Shown here: one piece after another, positions 33,726-43,714 of the stretch | How the letters are laid out: each line of letters begins with the position of its first letter | Numbering within the stretch: position 1 is the stretch's first letter | DNA from: an uncultured Bacilli bacterium | GTDB taxonomy: Bacteria; Bacillota_I; Bacilli_A; RF39; UBA660 | Direction of reading: 5' to 3' | NCBI GenBank assembly: GCA_944331895.1 | Contig: CALVIX010000001.1 | Coordinates: forward strand, 1-64,000 | Length of the DNA stretch: 64,000 nt | The notes under the pieces: generated by a model | The model's input: only the letters and a program-made list of their open reading frames with translations | Told to the model about the DNA's origin: nothing | Databases searched by the model: none | Program-made: the position numbers and the translations under genes

Positions 33726-35954
33726 TTACCCACGTACTGTTTCATTATACATTGTTTTCAATTTATTTTTTAAATTGGTGCGCCGTACATATTCACCATT
33801 ATTTTGAACTGCTTTTTGAAACGCTTGTGGTTCTCCAAGTAAAATCAATTTTCTTTTTGCACGCGTAATTCCCGTATATACAAGTTTACGGTATAACATG
33901 CGATGATAAGCATGACTCATCGGCATCACGACGAGTTCAAATTCGCTACCTTGCGACTTATGAATCGTAATCACAAATCCATGTTTTAACTTTGAAAAAT
34001 CTTTGCTTTGATACCGAACAATATTTCCATCAAAATCAACATAAATTTCCGTCTTCCCAGACTTACTTCTCGTACCAGAAACAATTTGCGAAATCACACC
34101 GACGTCTCCATTAAATACATTCTCATCCGGCATATTCACAAGCTGTAATACTTTATCCTGTTCGCGAAAGATCACATCTCCATATTTTAATTCTCGCTTC
34201 GTATCACTTTTTGGATTAAACACCTCTTGTAACTCTTGATTTAGCTGATCGATTCCATTTTCTCCACGATACATCGGCGCCATAATTTGAACTCTTTTTT
34301 CATCATACCCTTTTTCTACTAATTGATGACATAATTGTTTTAAATGATAGCGTAAACGATCTGAAGAACACTGTAAAAAAGTATAATCGCTTTTCGTTTC
34401 TAAAAAAGAAGAACTAAGATGATTTTCTTCGATCTCTCGCGCAAGTGTAGGAATATAAGAATTTTCATCCTGACGATATAACAAATCCAAATGAATCGTT
34501 TCAATCGCTCCACTTTCGATAAAATCTTTTAACACTTGACCTGGTCCTACAGATGGTAACTGATTATAATCTCCAACCAATATGAGTTTAATATGATGAT
34601 TCAATCCTTTTAAAAGATGATCTAAAAGAGGTAGATCGATCATACTCATCTCATCTACGATGATAAAATCATTTTGTGCTTTATTCCATTCGTTGACTGC
34701 AAATTCATTATTATCCTTATTCCATTTTAAAAATCGATGAATCGTAGAAGCTGGTAAATAAGTCGACTCACTCATTCGTTTACTCGCACGTCCAGTAGGT
34801 GCTAAAAGCGCTAAATGTTCCATGAGTTCATCTGTTTTCCATCCATTTAACTGTTGATACAAATCGACAATCGCCTTAATGATCGTCGTCTTTCCTGTTC
34901 CAGGTCCACCTGTAATAATTAAAAGATTATTTTCAAGTGCGGATCTAATCGCACGCTCTTGTTGTTCGTTATATGTGATCCCACTGTGTTCCTCAAGCGA
35001 TTTTAATACGGTATCTAGTTTCTTATATTTGGTAGGCGGAATCGAAAGTAACCCTCTTATTTTTTCCACAATACGATTTTCAGCATCGTAAAGTTCTTTC
35101 AAATAGACACTATCTTCTTCTAATACGACCTTTTCTTCATCGATCAATTCTTGAAAGATAGAATCAAACAAATCTGAATCGAGCTCTTCTTTTAAATAAT
35201 CATTCATTCCTCGATAAATGTCTAACAAATCTAAATAAGTATCTCCGCGAGCGAAAGTCAACTGTTCCATCACATAATATAGACAAGCCTTTAATCTTCT
35301 TTCGTCATGTGCATCAATATGAAGTTTTTCTCGCAATCGATCTATTTTCAAAAACGTAATCTCATCTACATCATCGATCAATCTAAAAATATTATGTTCC
35401 AAATACTCCATCGTATGCGAACGATAAGTATTATAAATAGAAAGTGCATCTTTCATAGAAAAGCCAAGATCACTTAAATAGACAATCATCTTATGACTCT
35501 CTTCGTATTTTTCTAAAATATGATAAATTTTATCTGCTTTTTTCGAAGATAATTTTGGAACGAGGGATAGACAACTAGGATCTTCCAATATTTTATCTAA
35601 AGCTTTTTCACCTAAGGTATCCACGATGAGTTTGGCTTGTTTTTCTCCAATTCCAGGAAATAAATCACTTGCCAAAAACTCTATGACACCATCTTTCCCT
35701 TCTGGTTTCACACGTTCATAATCACTTACTTGAAACTGATATCCATACCTTGGATGTTCTATCTCTTCCCCATAAAATAAATAAGTATCATCTTCGTTTA
35801 ACTCGTGAAAGTATCCTGTAAATGTAATCGTCTTATTGATGTAATCTTTCATCGCTTCATCGTTAGTATCTCTCACTTTAAAAATACCAATGATATATCC
35901 TTTATCAGAACGAAATATACTTTTTCGAAAATTCCCTTTGATATAAGTTTTCAT
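33726..35954 (-). CDS. recD2: RecD2-type DNA helicase
   Basis: 742 residues from the ATG at 35954 (AAGGTGAT six bases upstream). An N-terminal region with helix-hairpin-helix-like DLFPGIGEKQAKLIVDTLG (about 95-113), then superfamily 1B motifs: GGPGTGKTT (I), DEMSMID (II), GDYNQLPSVGPG (III), and IHKSQGSEFELVV (V) with VYTGITRAKRKLILLG (VI). RecD2 is a 5'-3' helicase acting without RecBC in Bacillota, in repair and replication restart. Confidence 0.95.
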   Translation of the reverse strand: MKTYIKGNFRKSIFRSDKGYIIGIFKVRDTNDEAMKDYINKTITFTGYFHELNEDDTYLFYGEEIEHPRYGYQFQVSDYERVKPEGKDGVIEFLASDLFPGIGEKQAKLIVDTLGEKALDKILEDPSCLSLVPKLSSKKADKIYHILEKYEESHKMIVYLSDLGFSMKDALSIYNTYRSHTMEYLEHNIFRLIDDVDEITFLKIDRLREKLHIDAHDERRLKACLYYVMEQLTFARGDTYLDLLDIYRGMNDYLKEELDSDLFDSIFQELIDEEKVVLEEDSVYLKELYDAENRIVEKIRGLLSIPPTKYKKLDTVLKSLEEHSGITYNEQQERAIRSALENNLLIITGGPGTGKTTIIKAIVDLYQQLNGWKTDELMEHLALLAPTGRASKRMSESTYLPASTIHRFLKWNKDNNEFAVNEWNKAQNDFIIVDEMSMIDLPLLDHLLKGLNHHIKLILVGDYNQLPSVGPGQVLKDFIESGAIETIHLDLLYRQDENSYIPTLAREIEENHLSSSFLETKSDYTFLQCSSDRLRYHLKQLCHQLVEKGYDEKRVQIMAPMYRGENGIDQLNQELQEVFNPKSDTKRELKYGDVIFREQDKVLQLVNMPDENVFNGDVGVISQIVSGTRSKSGKTEIYVDFDGNIVRYQSKDFSKLKHGFVITIHKSQGSEFELVVMPMSHAYHRMLYRKLVYTGITRAKRKLILLGEPQAFQKAVQNNGEYVRRTNLKNKLKTMYNETVRG

Positions 35955-35992
35955 ATCGATCACCTTCTTTATTATATCATAAGAAAAAGAAG

Positions 35993-36835
35993 TTAACTCT
36001 TAATAGAAACTTCTTCTTCCGTATGATCCAAACGCATAAGCTCTAACGCTTTTGCGCGTTCATACATTTTTTTCATATATTCTAACGTATGGCGAGATCC
36101 CTGTATCATTGGTTTGTTCCCATTTACTTGCATGTAAACTAAATTTAAAAGGCGTGCAAATGGATCGTTGTGATGTACACGAACTCGTATTTCTATAGGA
36201 AACTCTTCTGTCACCTTTCCAATTTCAAAGAGATAATATTCATCCGGTTTTAGCATTTGATGACTTGGTTCTTTTCCCATTTGGGTGGCTGTCGTCTTTT
36301 GGGCGTTTCGAATCAAACCTCTGTGATTTTTATCTTCTAAATCTGTCACTACATTATACTTAGCTCTACGAATTCGTTCCTTTTGTTCAACTGAAAGATC
36401 TTCATAATACTCGTTTGAAAAATCGTATTCCTTTACCTGTCCACTTTCTTTACGTACTTTTTTAAAATAACGATCAAATTCTGTTTCTATCTCTCGATAA
36501 AATATAAGAGTATCTCCCTCTAAATAAATTTCAATTCGATTTTCATTCGTGTCTTCTCGATCACAAAAGATATATGCCGCCTCATACTTATTCGTAAGAT
36601 CAAACCCTTTTTTATTTTTTAAACTATACAAACTACCTTGATTCATGCGGATATAAAAAGAAAATTGTTTTAAAAATTGTGCGTATTCCATCGTTAATGT
36701 CTGTGAGTTTTCTCCGGTTCCATACATGAGTTCACACATTCTTTTTCCACGATATTCTGAAATTGTAGCCTGCAAGGGTTCCAAACGATCGCTAGGACGG
36801 ATACCGAAAGATTTTTCCATCACTTGCAGTCCCAT
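35993..36835 (-). CDS. hypothetical protein downstream of the sortase
   Basis: 280 residues from the ATG at 36835, nine bases after GGAGG; the frame stays open into the sortase gene but without a ribosome site. Starts MGLQVMEKSFGIRPSDRLEP. No signal peptide. Middle part has alternating strands (NRIEIYLEGDTLIFYREIET) and the C-terminal part is basic and helical. I recognise no family. Gap to the sortase is 67 bases. Confidence 0.65.
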   Translation of the reverse strand: MGLQVMEKSFGIRPSDRLEPLQATISEYRGKRMCELMYGTGENSQTLTMEYAQFLKQFSFYIRMNQGSLYSLKNKKGFDLTNKYEAAYIFCDREDTNENRIEIYLEGDTLIFYREIETEFDRYFKKVRKESGQVKEYDFSNEYYEDLSVEQKERIRRAKYNVVTDLEDKNHRGLIRNAQKTTATQMGKEPSHQMLKPDEYYLFEIGKVTEEFPIEIRVRVHHNDPFARLLNLVYMQVNGNKPMIQGSRHTLEYMKKMYERAKALELMRLDHTEEEVSIKS

Positions 36836-36902
36836 TCCGCCTCGCCTCCATACTACTAATAGTTTACTATCAAATCGATATAAAGTCAATAAATACAAGC
36901 GT

Positions 36903-37415
36903 TCAACCGACTTTTTCACAAAATATAATCAATCTTTCGGAATCATCTTCCATGCACGTAATTAAGACTAAATTCCCGGTAGATGGAAATGAAGGAAATT
37001 CTGTTTCACTTACGACATGAAAACTACTCACTCGATATTTTCTATAAACCCCACTCCAATAAAGTTCTACAATATCTCCTTTTTTCAGTTTTTCTAAAGG
37101 AGCGAAAACAGTTGGAATACGATGGCCCACTAAATGAATATTTTGACTATCAGGAACACTCCAATAAGCTACTTTAGATTCTGACAATAACCGACTCGTC
37201 GATCCTCGTTCCAATACTTGATATAATGCGATGGAAGAAATTTTTAAATACCCTTCATCTTCTACAGTAGGAGAATTTTCTATTTGAGTGATTTTTTCTT
37301 TTGCTCTTTCTTTTTGAATAAAATTATCTTTGCAACAAGTCCAAAATATATAGATAGATCCTAACATGCATACACATCCTAAAACTAATACAAACCGTGC
37401 CTTCGTGCTATCCAT
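36903..37415 (-). CDS. sortase
   Basis: 170 residues with an N-terminal membrane helix (about 8-26). The catalytic His is in HLVGHRIPTVFAPLEKLKKGD, the Cys in LVLITCME and the Arg in SERLIIF. Sortases cut a sorting motif and join the protein to the cell wall or to a pilin Lys. Its start overlaps the end of the surface-protein gene by 31 bases, a sign that this is its dedicated substrate. Small size and sequence do not allow a safe class call. Confidence 0.88.
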   Translation of the reverse strand: MDSTKARFVLVLGCVCMLGSIYIFWTCCKDNFIQKERAKEKITQIENSPTVEDEGYLKISSIALYQVLERGSTSRLLSESKVAYWSVPDSQNIHLVGHRIPTVFAPLEKLKKGDIVELYWSGVYRKYRVSSFHVVSETEFPSFPSTGNLVLITCMEDDSERLIIFCEKVG

Positions 37416-40177
37416 CTCGATCCTATCACTAGTAAAATACCAAAAGTAAACAAAGAAAGAATCGTCACTTTCATATATTTCATCGTATTACTCGCCTTTG
37501 GTATTACGATTCTTTTATTATAAATCGTTACATTTCCAACTTCAGATTGTAATTCGTATGATATAGAGTCTTCTTTCTTCTGATAATATTGTGGAGCTTT
37601 GGTCTCTCTTATTTGATAAGTTCCATATGGCATCTGATGTAAAGATATCTCCCCCATGGACAAGTCTACAGCAATTTCTGTGCCTCCTTCATATGCCAAA
37701 GTAATTTCAGCCCCTCTTAATATTTGTAAGGTCTCATTATCTTTTTTTTCTAACTCGAAATCTCCTTTCTTGATGCGATTTACAATTGGTTTTTCCAAGA
37801 CATCTTCTTGATGAACCGTATGATCTATTGTAAATTCATACTCTCGATCATCTTTGATATAAGGTTCTATATCTGAAAGTTCCTTTATATAATATGTCCC
37901 ATTTGGAAGTGGTAATTCAATCATTCCAATACCTTTTTCATCGGTCACGATCGTCTCTAATTTCGTATCGGGTGCGATCGATAAATCGCCTAGTATTAGA
38001 ACATCTCTGTTATACAAACCAAATTCGACCCCTTCCATACTGATATTTTGATAGACTGCTTCCCGATCGATAATTCCGACAAATTGTTCTTTTAACTTTT
38101 GAAAGTATCGTTTTTTCTTCACTCTTTCGTTATGAAATGAAAATTTGAAAATCACCTCGGAAGTTTTATCATCTTGAAATTTTAAAGTACCACAATACTC
38201 TTTCGAATCTATTTGATATCCATCAGGTACGCTCTTTTCTTTCACACAATAAGTTCCAAGCGGTAATAATTCACTGAGTGCTATTCCATTCTCGTCGGTA
38301 ACTAGTTCTGAAAAGACTTGTCCGCTTTGGAATTTTTGATTTTGATACGTAATTTCTTGCCTCGTCGTAACTTCATAGGTAACTTGGGATAGAGGTATTT
38401 TCTCAGAGACCATTTTAATGCCTCCTAACGTTTTTTCGTATGAATTTTTTTCACCTGTTTTTTCTATTTGTAATCTTCCCTGCGGCTTTCTATTTTCGAC
38501 AATCAGTTCTATTACTTCACCGTCTATAAGATATTCTTGATCGATCGTAAACGAAATTGGATTCCCGAGCAAATATCCATCTGGTGCATGAATTTCCTCT
38601 AGAAGATAATTTCCACCTTCTAAAGGTTCTGGTGTAGTAAATTCGCCATTTTCATTCGTTTCAAACACATCTATTTCCTCTCCATTTGGATACGTTACTT
38701 GTTGTTTCACATACTCTCCTGATTCAAGATTTTTAATCTTAAACGAAATCCCTGCCATTTTAATTTTTTCTTTTGTTTCTGCATCAACTTTTATTACCCT
38801 CAGTTTTGCTTTTACACGAGCATCAGATAAAACATAGCGAACAGGCTCTGGCTTCTCCTCATATACATGTATTTCAAAATCATCTATTTTTTCATAATAA
38901 GGGCTTGTATTTTTCTGTGTGACTCTATAACTTCCATACGGTAATCGAAAGGATGCATAGCCACTTTGATCCGTTACCACGGTTTTCACTAACTCATCCT
39001 GTTCATTATAAATTTCAAAGGTAATCCCTCCCTCAGGTAGAAGAGTTCCACTTTCTCCTTCGTTATATACTTTCATCAATTCAATTTGATTTGTAATCAC
39101 TTGTTCCTGTGATTTTACTACTACGATATTTTCCTTATTCTGTTTTGATACTAAGACTGTATAAACTTGTGGATCTATCAAATACCCTGTACTAGCAGTT
39201 TTCTCCTGTACTGTATACTCACCTAACGCAAGCATTTTTGATTCACCAATTCCATTTTCATCTGTCTTTATTTGATCCACAATATTTCCATCTTTATCTT
39301 TTACTTCGTATACTGCACCTTTTAAACTAGCTGCCCCAGATGGAACGTTTTCGTTCGTATCGCGATCGACCTTTTGTACTCTAATTCTTCCTCCCTTTAT
39401 TTCAAAATATACTTTACTTTGTAGCATAGAACTTAAAGATAAGGAAGCGAGCGTTTGAGAGCCTACTTTTCTATAGACAAAACTATGTTGTCCTGTTCCT
39501 CCTCTTTTCTTCATCACTATCTCGCCATTTCCCACCTCTAATCCTTTTACTTTTAAATTGTTTCCCTCGATCGATGCGCTTACTCCTGTTTGTTTTTCTA
39601 TTGTGTAACTAGATAGTACCGCATTCTGATCAGTAAGTGATATCTCACTTTCCATGGAGACAATCACTGTCGATTCATCAAACGAAGGCTTTTTCCAATC
39701 CATTTGAATCAATCTCATAATCTCGTTTTTTTCCGCATTCACATCAATTCTTAAACCTTGCATCGCGGCTCCAGTAGTAAAGTATACTTCTTGATATCCT
39801 ATCGTTTCCCATAGCATTTCTTGCGTTGCCATATAATATCGATCTGTCTGGTGCCCAGGATATTGATAACCATAGGTTGCAATCAATTCCATTTGTTCTT
39901 TTTGCTCTAACGTTAATCCCTCTATACCAAAATCTAAATAAGAATCGTATATAAAATCACTTAGTCCCACTTCTGGTTCGATACAATACGCTAAAATCCC
40001 ATTCGCATACAGATATCCCATTTGACTCCAATAAGTTCTTCCCTGTATGACGACATTAGAAAATACTTTTGGTATCATCCTTCTCGTAATTTGAGTATCT
40101 TGGGTTCCTGCTTGTACCATTGGAAGGAAAGCAAAGAAAAACAAAAGTACCAAACAATATTTGCACCACTTTTTCAT
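37385..40177 (-). CDS. thioester-domain and Cna_B-repeat surface adhesin with variant sorting signal
   Basis: 930 residues from the ATG at 40177 (AGGTGATCAG upstream). Signal peptide (1-23, ending MVQAG). A thioester domain follows, with Cys65 (AYCIEPE) and Gln119 (YMATQEMLWE) placed to form the internal Cys-Gln thioester that lets such adhesins bond covalently to host amines. Then about six Cna_B/SpaA-like modules, each with a closing strand such as LGEYTVQEKTA, YGSYRVTQKN, GGNYLLEEIHAP, LGTYCVKEKSVP, NGTYYIKEL, YGTYQIRETKAP. The C-terminus has IPKASNT, a hydrophobic helix and RRHGLY: a sorting signal without the canonical L-P-x-T-G. Confidence 0.88.
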   Translation of the reverse strand: MKKWCKYCLVLLFFFAFLPMVQAGTQDTQITRRMIPKVFSNVVIQGRTYWSQMGYLYANGILAYCIEPEVGLSDFIYDSYLDFGIEGLTLEQKEQMELIATYGYQYPGHQTDRYYMATQEMLWETIGYQEVYFTTGAAMQGLRIDVNAEKNEIMRLIQMDWKKPSFDESTVIVSMESEISLTDQNAVLSSYTIEKQTGVSASIEGNNLKVKGLEVGNGEIVMKKRGGTGQHSFVYRKVGSQTLASLSLSSMLQSKVYFEIKGGRIRVQKVDRDTNENVPSGAASLKGAVYEVKDKDGNIVDQIKTDENGIGESKMLALGEYTVQEKTASTGYLIDPQVYTVLVSKQNKENIVVVKSQEQVITNQIELMKVYNEGESGTLLPEGGITFEIYNEQDELVKTVVTDQSGYASFRLPYGSYRVTQKNTSPYYEKIDDFEIHVYEEKPEPVRYVLSDARVKAKLRVIKVDAETKEKIKMAGISFKIKNLESGEYVKQQVTYPNGEEIDVFETNENGEFTTPEPLEGGNYLLEEIHAPDGYLLGNPISFTIDQEYLIDGEVIELIVENRKPQGRLQIEKTGEKNSYEKTLGGIKMVSEKIPLSQVTYEVTTRQEITYQNQKFQSGQVFSELVTDENGIALSELLPLGTYCVKEKSVPDGYQIDSKEYCGTLKFQDDKTSEVIFKFSFHNERVKKKRYFQKLKEQFVGIIDREAVYQNISMEGVEFGLYNRDVLILGDLSIAPDTKLETIVTDEKGIGMIELPLPNGTYYIKELSDIEPYIKDDREYEFTIDHTVHQEDVLEKPIVNRIKKGDFELEKKDNETLQILRGAEITLAYEGGTEIAVDLSMGEISLHQMPYGTYQIRETKAPQYYQKKEDSISYELQSEVGNVTIYNKRIVIPKASNTMKYMKVTILSLFTFGILLVIGSRWIARRHGLY

Positions 40178-40228
40178 CTGATCACCTCTAATGATATCAT
40201 ACGAAGCAAAGTGGTAATCTCCTTCTTG

Positions 40229-40263
40229 AAAAGAAAAAAAGAAGCAACTTATCATCGCTTACT
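40229..40263 (-). terminator. terminator of the DD-carboxypeptidase gene
   Basis: AAGCGA / TTGCTT stem around a seven-base loop, then C and seven T on the minus strand; overlaps the stop. Confidence 0.55.
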
Positions 40264-41437
40264 TTAGTTTAATATTTCCAGAAATCATATCTCCAACATA
40301 ACGCAAATATAATTCCCATAAATTGGCTTTTTCCACTTTCTCTTTGATTGTAATATCGATGGTCTGTGTCGTCTTTCCATCCACTTTTACATTTAGTTTT
40401 CCAACTGAATCACCTACTTTTACAGGAGCTTTTACTTTGTTTAACTGTACATCGTAAGTAGCTGTTTTTTTCTGCTCTGTTCTTTTATGTAGTAGCGTAA
40501 TTTCCTCGCTCGGAACAAGTGTCGCATACTTTTGTTTCCCTTTTTCTATCTCTACTTTCCCGAGATTAGAATCTTTATTCAATACATGTTCTACTTCGTA
40601 TTGTGAAAACCCATAATCTAACATCTCTGTCGTATCTGAATTTCTCGTCTTACTATCAGGTTCTCCCATCACAACTGTAATCAGTCTCATACCATTTTTC
40701 TCAGCTGTTGACGTTAAACAATATCCAGCTTCTTTTGTATATCCAGTTTTAAGTCCATCCAATCCTTTATAAAATTTAACTAATTTATTGGTATTCACTA
40801 ACCATATCTCTTTATCTGTACCTTTTCTTAAATAATCTTCATAAATAGATGAATATTCTAATACTTTTTCATGTTTGACTAGTTCCTTTGCAATCATCGC
40901 CATATCATATGCACTAGAATAATGATTTGACTCATCCAGACCATGTGGATTTTTAAAATGCGTATCTTTTAACCCTAATTCCTTTGCCCGTTGATTCATC
41001 ATCGTTACAAATTGCTCTTCCGTACCTGCTACTCTTTCGGCAAGGGCTACAACCGCATCATTTCCACTTGCTACCGCAATTCCTTTAAATAAATCCTTTA
41101 CTTTCATCTGTTCTCCTGTTTCTAAAAGGATTTGACTTCCACCCATCTTAGAAGCATTCTCACTAACAGTAACCTCTTCTTCCCAATCCAAAATCCCCTT
41201 CTCAATACTTTCCATAATCAGTAACATACTCATCATCTTCGTCATAGAAGCAGGCGCTAATTTTTCATGCGAATTATTCTCATAAATAATATACCCTGTA
41301 CTCGCTTCTAATAAAACCGCACTTTTCGCACTTTCTGCTAATTTTAAATCTCCTGCTTGCGCTTCTACTTCTGCATTTACAGAAATCATTGGAATAAAAC
41401 ATAATATCGTTATCATACAACATAATAGTTTCCTCAT
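40259..41437 (-). CDS. dacA: D-alanyl-D-alanine carboxypeptidase (S11 penicillin-binding protein)
   Basis: 392 residues. Signal peptide 1-22. Active-site motifs SMTK (about 64-67), SGN (SGNDAVV) and KTG (LDGLKTGYT) in the right order, followed by the all-beta C-terminal domain and an amphipathic helix at the end (ANLWELYLRYVGDM). It trims the terminal D-Ala of peptidoglycan stem peptides outside the membrane and thus sets cross-linking. Confidence 0.93.
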   Translation of the reverse strand: MRKLLCCMITILCFIPMISVNAEVEAQAGDLKLAESAKSAVLLEASTGYIIYENNSHEKLAPASMTKMMSMLLIMESIEKGILDWEEEVTVSENASKMGGSQILLETGEQMKVKDLFKGIAVASGNDAVVALAERVAGTEEQFVTMMNQRAKELGLKDTHFKNPHGLDESNHYSSAYDMAMIAKELVKHEKVLEYSSIYEDYLRKGTDKEIWLVNTNKLVKFYKGLDGLKTGYTKEAGYCLTSTAEKNGMRLITVVMGEPDSKTRNSDTTEMLDYGFSQYEVEHVLNKDSNLGKVEIEKGKQKYATLVPSEEITLLHKRTEQKKTATYDVQLNKVKAPVKVGDSVGKLNVKVDGKTTQTIDITIKEKVEKANLWELYLRYVGDMISGNIKLK

Positions 41438-41481
41438 AACTCACCTCTATTAAAAAAATATGTCACTCTTTTTAATTTATA

Positions 41482-41508
41482 CAAAAAAATAAGACAAATT
41501 GTCTTACT
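41482..41508 (-). terminator. terminator after the first UPF0316 gene
   Basis: AAGACAA / TTGTCTT stem with T-run on the minus strand; overlaps the gene's stop. Confidence 0.7.
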
Positions 41509-42013
41509 TAAAATAACCATTTTGAACGTATTTTGTCTCACTTACTACTAAGAAAGCTGTTGGATCAACTTCTCTTACGACCTCTTTTAAGTGATCCACG
41601 TGTTTTTTATCGATTTCGATAAACAACATATACTTACCTGTTTCCTCTTTTCCTTGTACATCGATCGCACTCACTGCATATCCATTTTCTCGAATATGTT
41701 TTAATACATTCGCATCATGACGACTCGTTACAACTTGTACACCTAAATTACCACCAACAAATTTCTCATTTAATAAACTCCCAATATAGGTACCTAATGC
41801 ATACCCAAATGAATAAGGAAAAATATACCACCACTCACTCGTTCCAGAAAGCACATTTCGCGCTACTAAAAACCAAATAAAAATTTCACAAAAACCAAAA
41901 ACACAAGCTAGTATCGACTTCCCTTTCCCTAGAAAGATAATTCTAAGACTTCCTAGCGATACGTCCAACATACGTCCTAAAAAAATAAACAAACAAGTTC
42001 CAAACATTTCCAT
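41504..42013 (-). CDS. UPF0316/DUF2179 membrane protein, copy A
   Basis: 169 residues: three membrane helices, then a cytoplasmic DUF2179-like domain. Signature pieces: MLDVSLGSLRIIFLGKGK, FGFCEIFIWFLVARN, GYALGTYIGSLLNEKF and LGVQVVTSR. Matches UPF0316 (Bacillus YebE type). Biological role not established; DUF2179 also occurs in YitT-like proteins and is suspected to bind a ligand. 50 bases behind its paralogue. Confidence 0.88.
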   Translation of the reverse strand: MEMFGTCLFIFLGRMLDVSLGSLRIIFLGKGKSILACVFGFCEIFIWFLVARNVLSGTSEWWYIFPYSFGYALGTYIGSLLNEKFVGGNLGVQVVTSRHDANVLKHIRENGYAVSAIDVQGKEETGKYMLFIEIDKKHVDHLKEVVREVDPTAFLVVSETKYVQNGYFK

Positions 42014-42063
42014 ACAACCTACTCTCTATGGAAATTTTAACATGAACTTTCGTAAAACACAAC

Positions 42064-42579
42064 TTATTTAATATATCCATTTTGAACATATTTGGTCTCG
42101 TTTACAATAATAAATGCCTTTTCATCCATCGATTTGATCAAACGAGAAAGTTGTTCAAACCGTTGTTTGTTAATTTCGATTAACAACAAGTACTTCCCTT
42201 GTTTTTCTTCTTTTCCTTGCACTTCCATAACTGTAACCGCATACCCAGACTTACGAAGTATGTCGATCATATGATGATTTTGACGACTCGTTACAACTTG
42301 AACACCAAAATTACCTTTCACGAATACCTCTGATATATAACTTCCAATATAAGTCCCAACTGCGTATCCTAAAGAATAAGAAATTACAATCCACCAACTA
42401 TTACTATCACTATTTAAAGCATCTTTTGCTACTAAAAACCAAATAAAAACTTCGCAAAAGCCAAAAATAAAAGCCGTTTTCGATTTTCCTTTTCCTAAAT
42501 ATATAATTCGCAATGTTCCCATTGATACATCCATAATACGCGCTACAAAAATTTTGATACATAAGAAAAATAAATCCAT
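42064..42579 (-). CDS. UPF0316/DUF2179 membrane protein, copy B
   Basis: 171 residues, same plan as copy A and about 60 percent identical by eye: MDVSMGTLRIIYLGKGK, FGFCEVFIWFLVAKD, GYAVGTYIGSYISEVF, FGVQVVTSR, and an identical ETKYVQNGY ending. The shared ending and high identity point to a fairly recent tandem duplication. Confidence 0.88.
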   Translation of the reverse strand: MDLFFLCIKIFVARIMDVSMGTLRIIYLGKGKSKTAFIFGFCEVFIWFLVAKDALNSDSNSWWIVISYSLGYAVGTYIGSYISEVFVKGNFGVQVVTSRQNHHMIDILRKSGYAVTVMEVQGKEEKQGKYLLLIEINKQRFEQLSRLIKSMDEKAFIIVNETKYVQNGYIK

Positions 42580-42682
42580 ATCGATTCTCCTATCTATCCC
42601 TAGTTTGCAACAATTTTCATGCTTTATCCTTTTTTCCTTTTATTTTTTAGTAAATTTGGTATAATGAAATTAGGGTGATCAT

Positions 42683-43627
42683 ATGTATAAGAAAAGAAGA
42701 AGGTTGAAAAAAGAAGTCATCGTTGGAGCTGTCATATTACTTGCAGTCATCATAATAGGAATACTGGCATTCAACTATTTTAGCTATCATTCTAGCTATA
42801 CATATAAACTGAAAGAAATAGGATATCAAGATGACGAGGTCGAAACGATTTTAAATAATCTCGAGGATACACAGATTGATGATATTTTGGAAAAAGAATA
42901 CAACCGCAACATTCCAAAGTTGATTATTCAAAAATATTTCATCTATAAAAATTTAGATCGATATTCTAAATACATGGATGAAAATACAGAGGAAAGTCCA
43001 AAAAATGTCGTTGCGATTGTCAATGTCAATGGTGATTACGATTATTATACACATACAAAAAAAACCGACATGTCAAAAAAGAACTTAATTTTAACCAATA
43101 AATACAATTATCTCGATGAGAATTACACCCCAGAGGACCTTATTAAAATCAGTAACCGATACGCATATGAAGATAATCACGTACGAGAAGAAGTCAACGA
43201 TCAATATGTTTCAATGTGGAAAGCAGCAAACGAAGAAGGTCTCGTATTGATTGCCAATTCTTCTTTCCGTAGCTATGAATCCCAAGAAGCTGTTTGGAAA
43301 CGTTATAAGAATCAACACGGAGAAGAATATGCTGATAAATATGCAGCAAGAGCTGGTTATTCAGAACATCAAACAGGACTTTGTATCGACATTGTATCGG
43401 ATGGAGCAATCGCAAATGATTTCGAAGATACAGAAGAATTTAAATGGTTGCAAAAAAATGCCTATAAATATGGATTTATTTTAAGATATCCAAAAGGAAA
43501 AGAAAAAATTACAGGATATAGTTATGAATCTTGGCACTATCGTTATGTCGGAGTTGAAGCTGCAAAAGAAATTCACGATGCCGATATTACATTCGACGAA
43601 TACTATGCATACTATCTAGCAAAATAA
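42683..43627 (+). CDS. M15 LD/DD-carboxypeptidase (VanY/LdcB-like), paralogue 1
   Basis: 314 residues, N-terminal anchor helix (about 12-33). The C-terminal catalytic domain has SSFRSYESQEAVW, then SEHQTGLCIDI with zinc His and Asp, and SWHYRYVGVEAA with the second zinc His; the catalytic Glu precedes W-H (GYSYESWHYR). It removes D-Ala from stem peptides at the cell surface. A module of about 60 residues with YSKYMDENTEESPKN and VVAIVNVNGDYDYY precedes the enzyme and recurs in the next paralogue. Confidence 0.9.
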   Translation: MYKKRRRLKKEVIVGAVILLAVIIIGILAFNYFSYHSSYTYKLKEIGYQDDEVETILNNLEDTQIDDILEKEYNRNIPKLIIQKYFIYKNLDRYSKYMDENTEESPKNVVAIVNVNGDYDYYTHTKKTDMSKKNLILTNKYNYLDENYTPEDLIKISNRYAYEDNHVREEVNDQYVSMWKAANEEGLVLIANSSFRSYESQEAVWKRYKNQHGEEYADKYAARAGYSEHQTGLCIDIVSDGAIANDFEDTEEFKWLQKNAYKYGFILRYPKGKEKITGYSYESWHYRYVGVEAAKEIHDADITFDEYYAYYLAK

Positions 43628-43653
43628 AATGTCAATATGGCATTTTATTTTTT
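43624..43653 (+). terminator. terminator of M15 paralogue 1
   Basis: AAAATG(T)C / G(G)CATTTT stem, loop AATAT, then T-run. Confidence 0.65.
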
Positions 43654-43670
43654 ACTCTACTAACAGTCGA

Positions 43671-43699
43671 TTGTATCTTTTCTCGCTCCTTGATATAAT
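43671..43699 (+). promoter_or_regulatory. promoter of M15 paralogue 2
   Basis: TTGTAT (43671-43676) and TATAAT (43694-43699) with a 17-base spacer, just after the preceding terminator. Confidence 0.65.
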
Positions 43700-43714
43700 G
43701 ACAGTGGTGATTAT

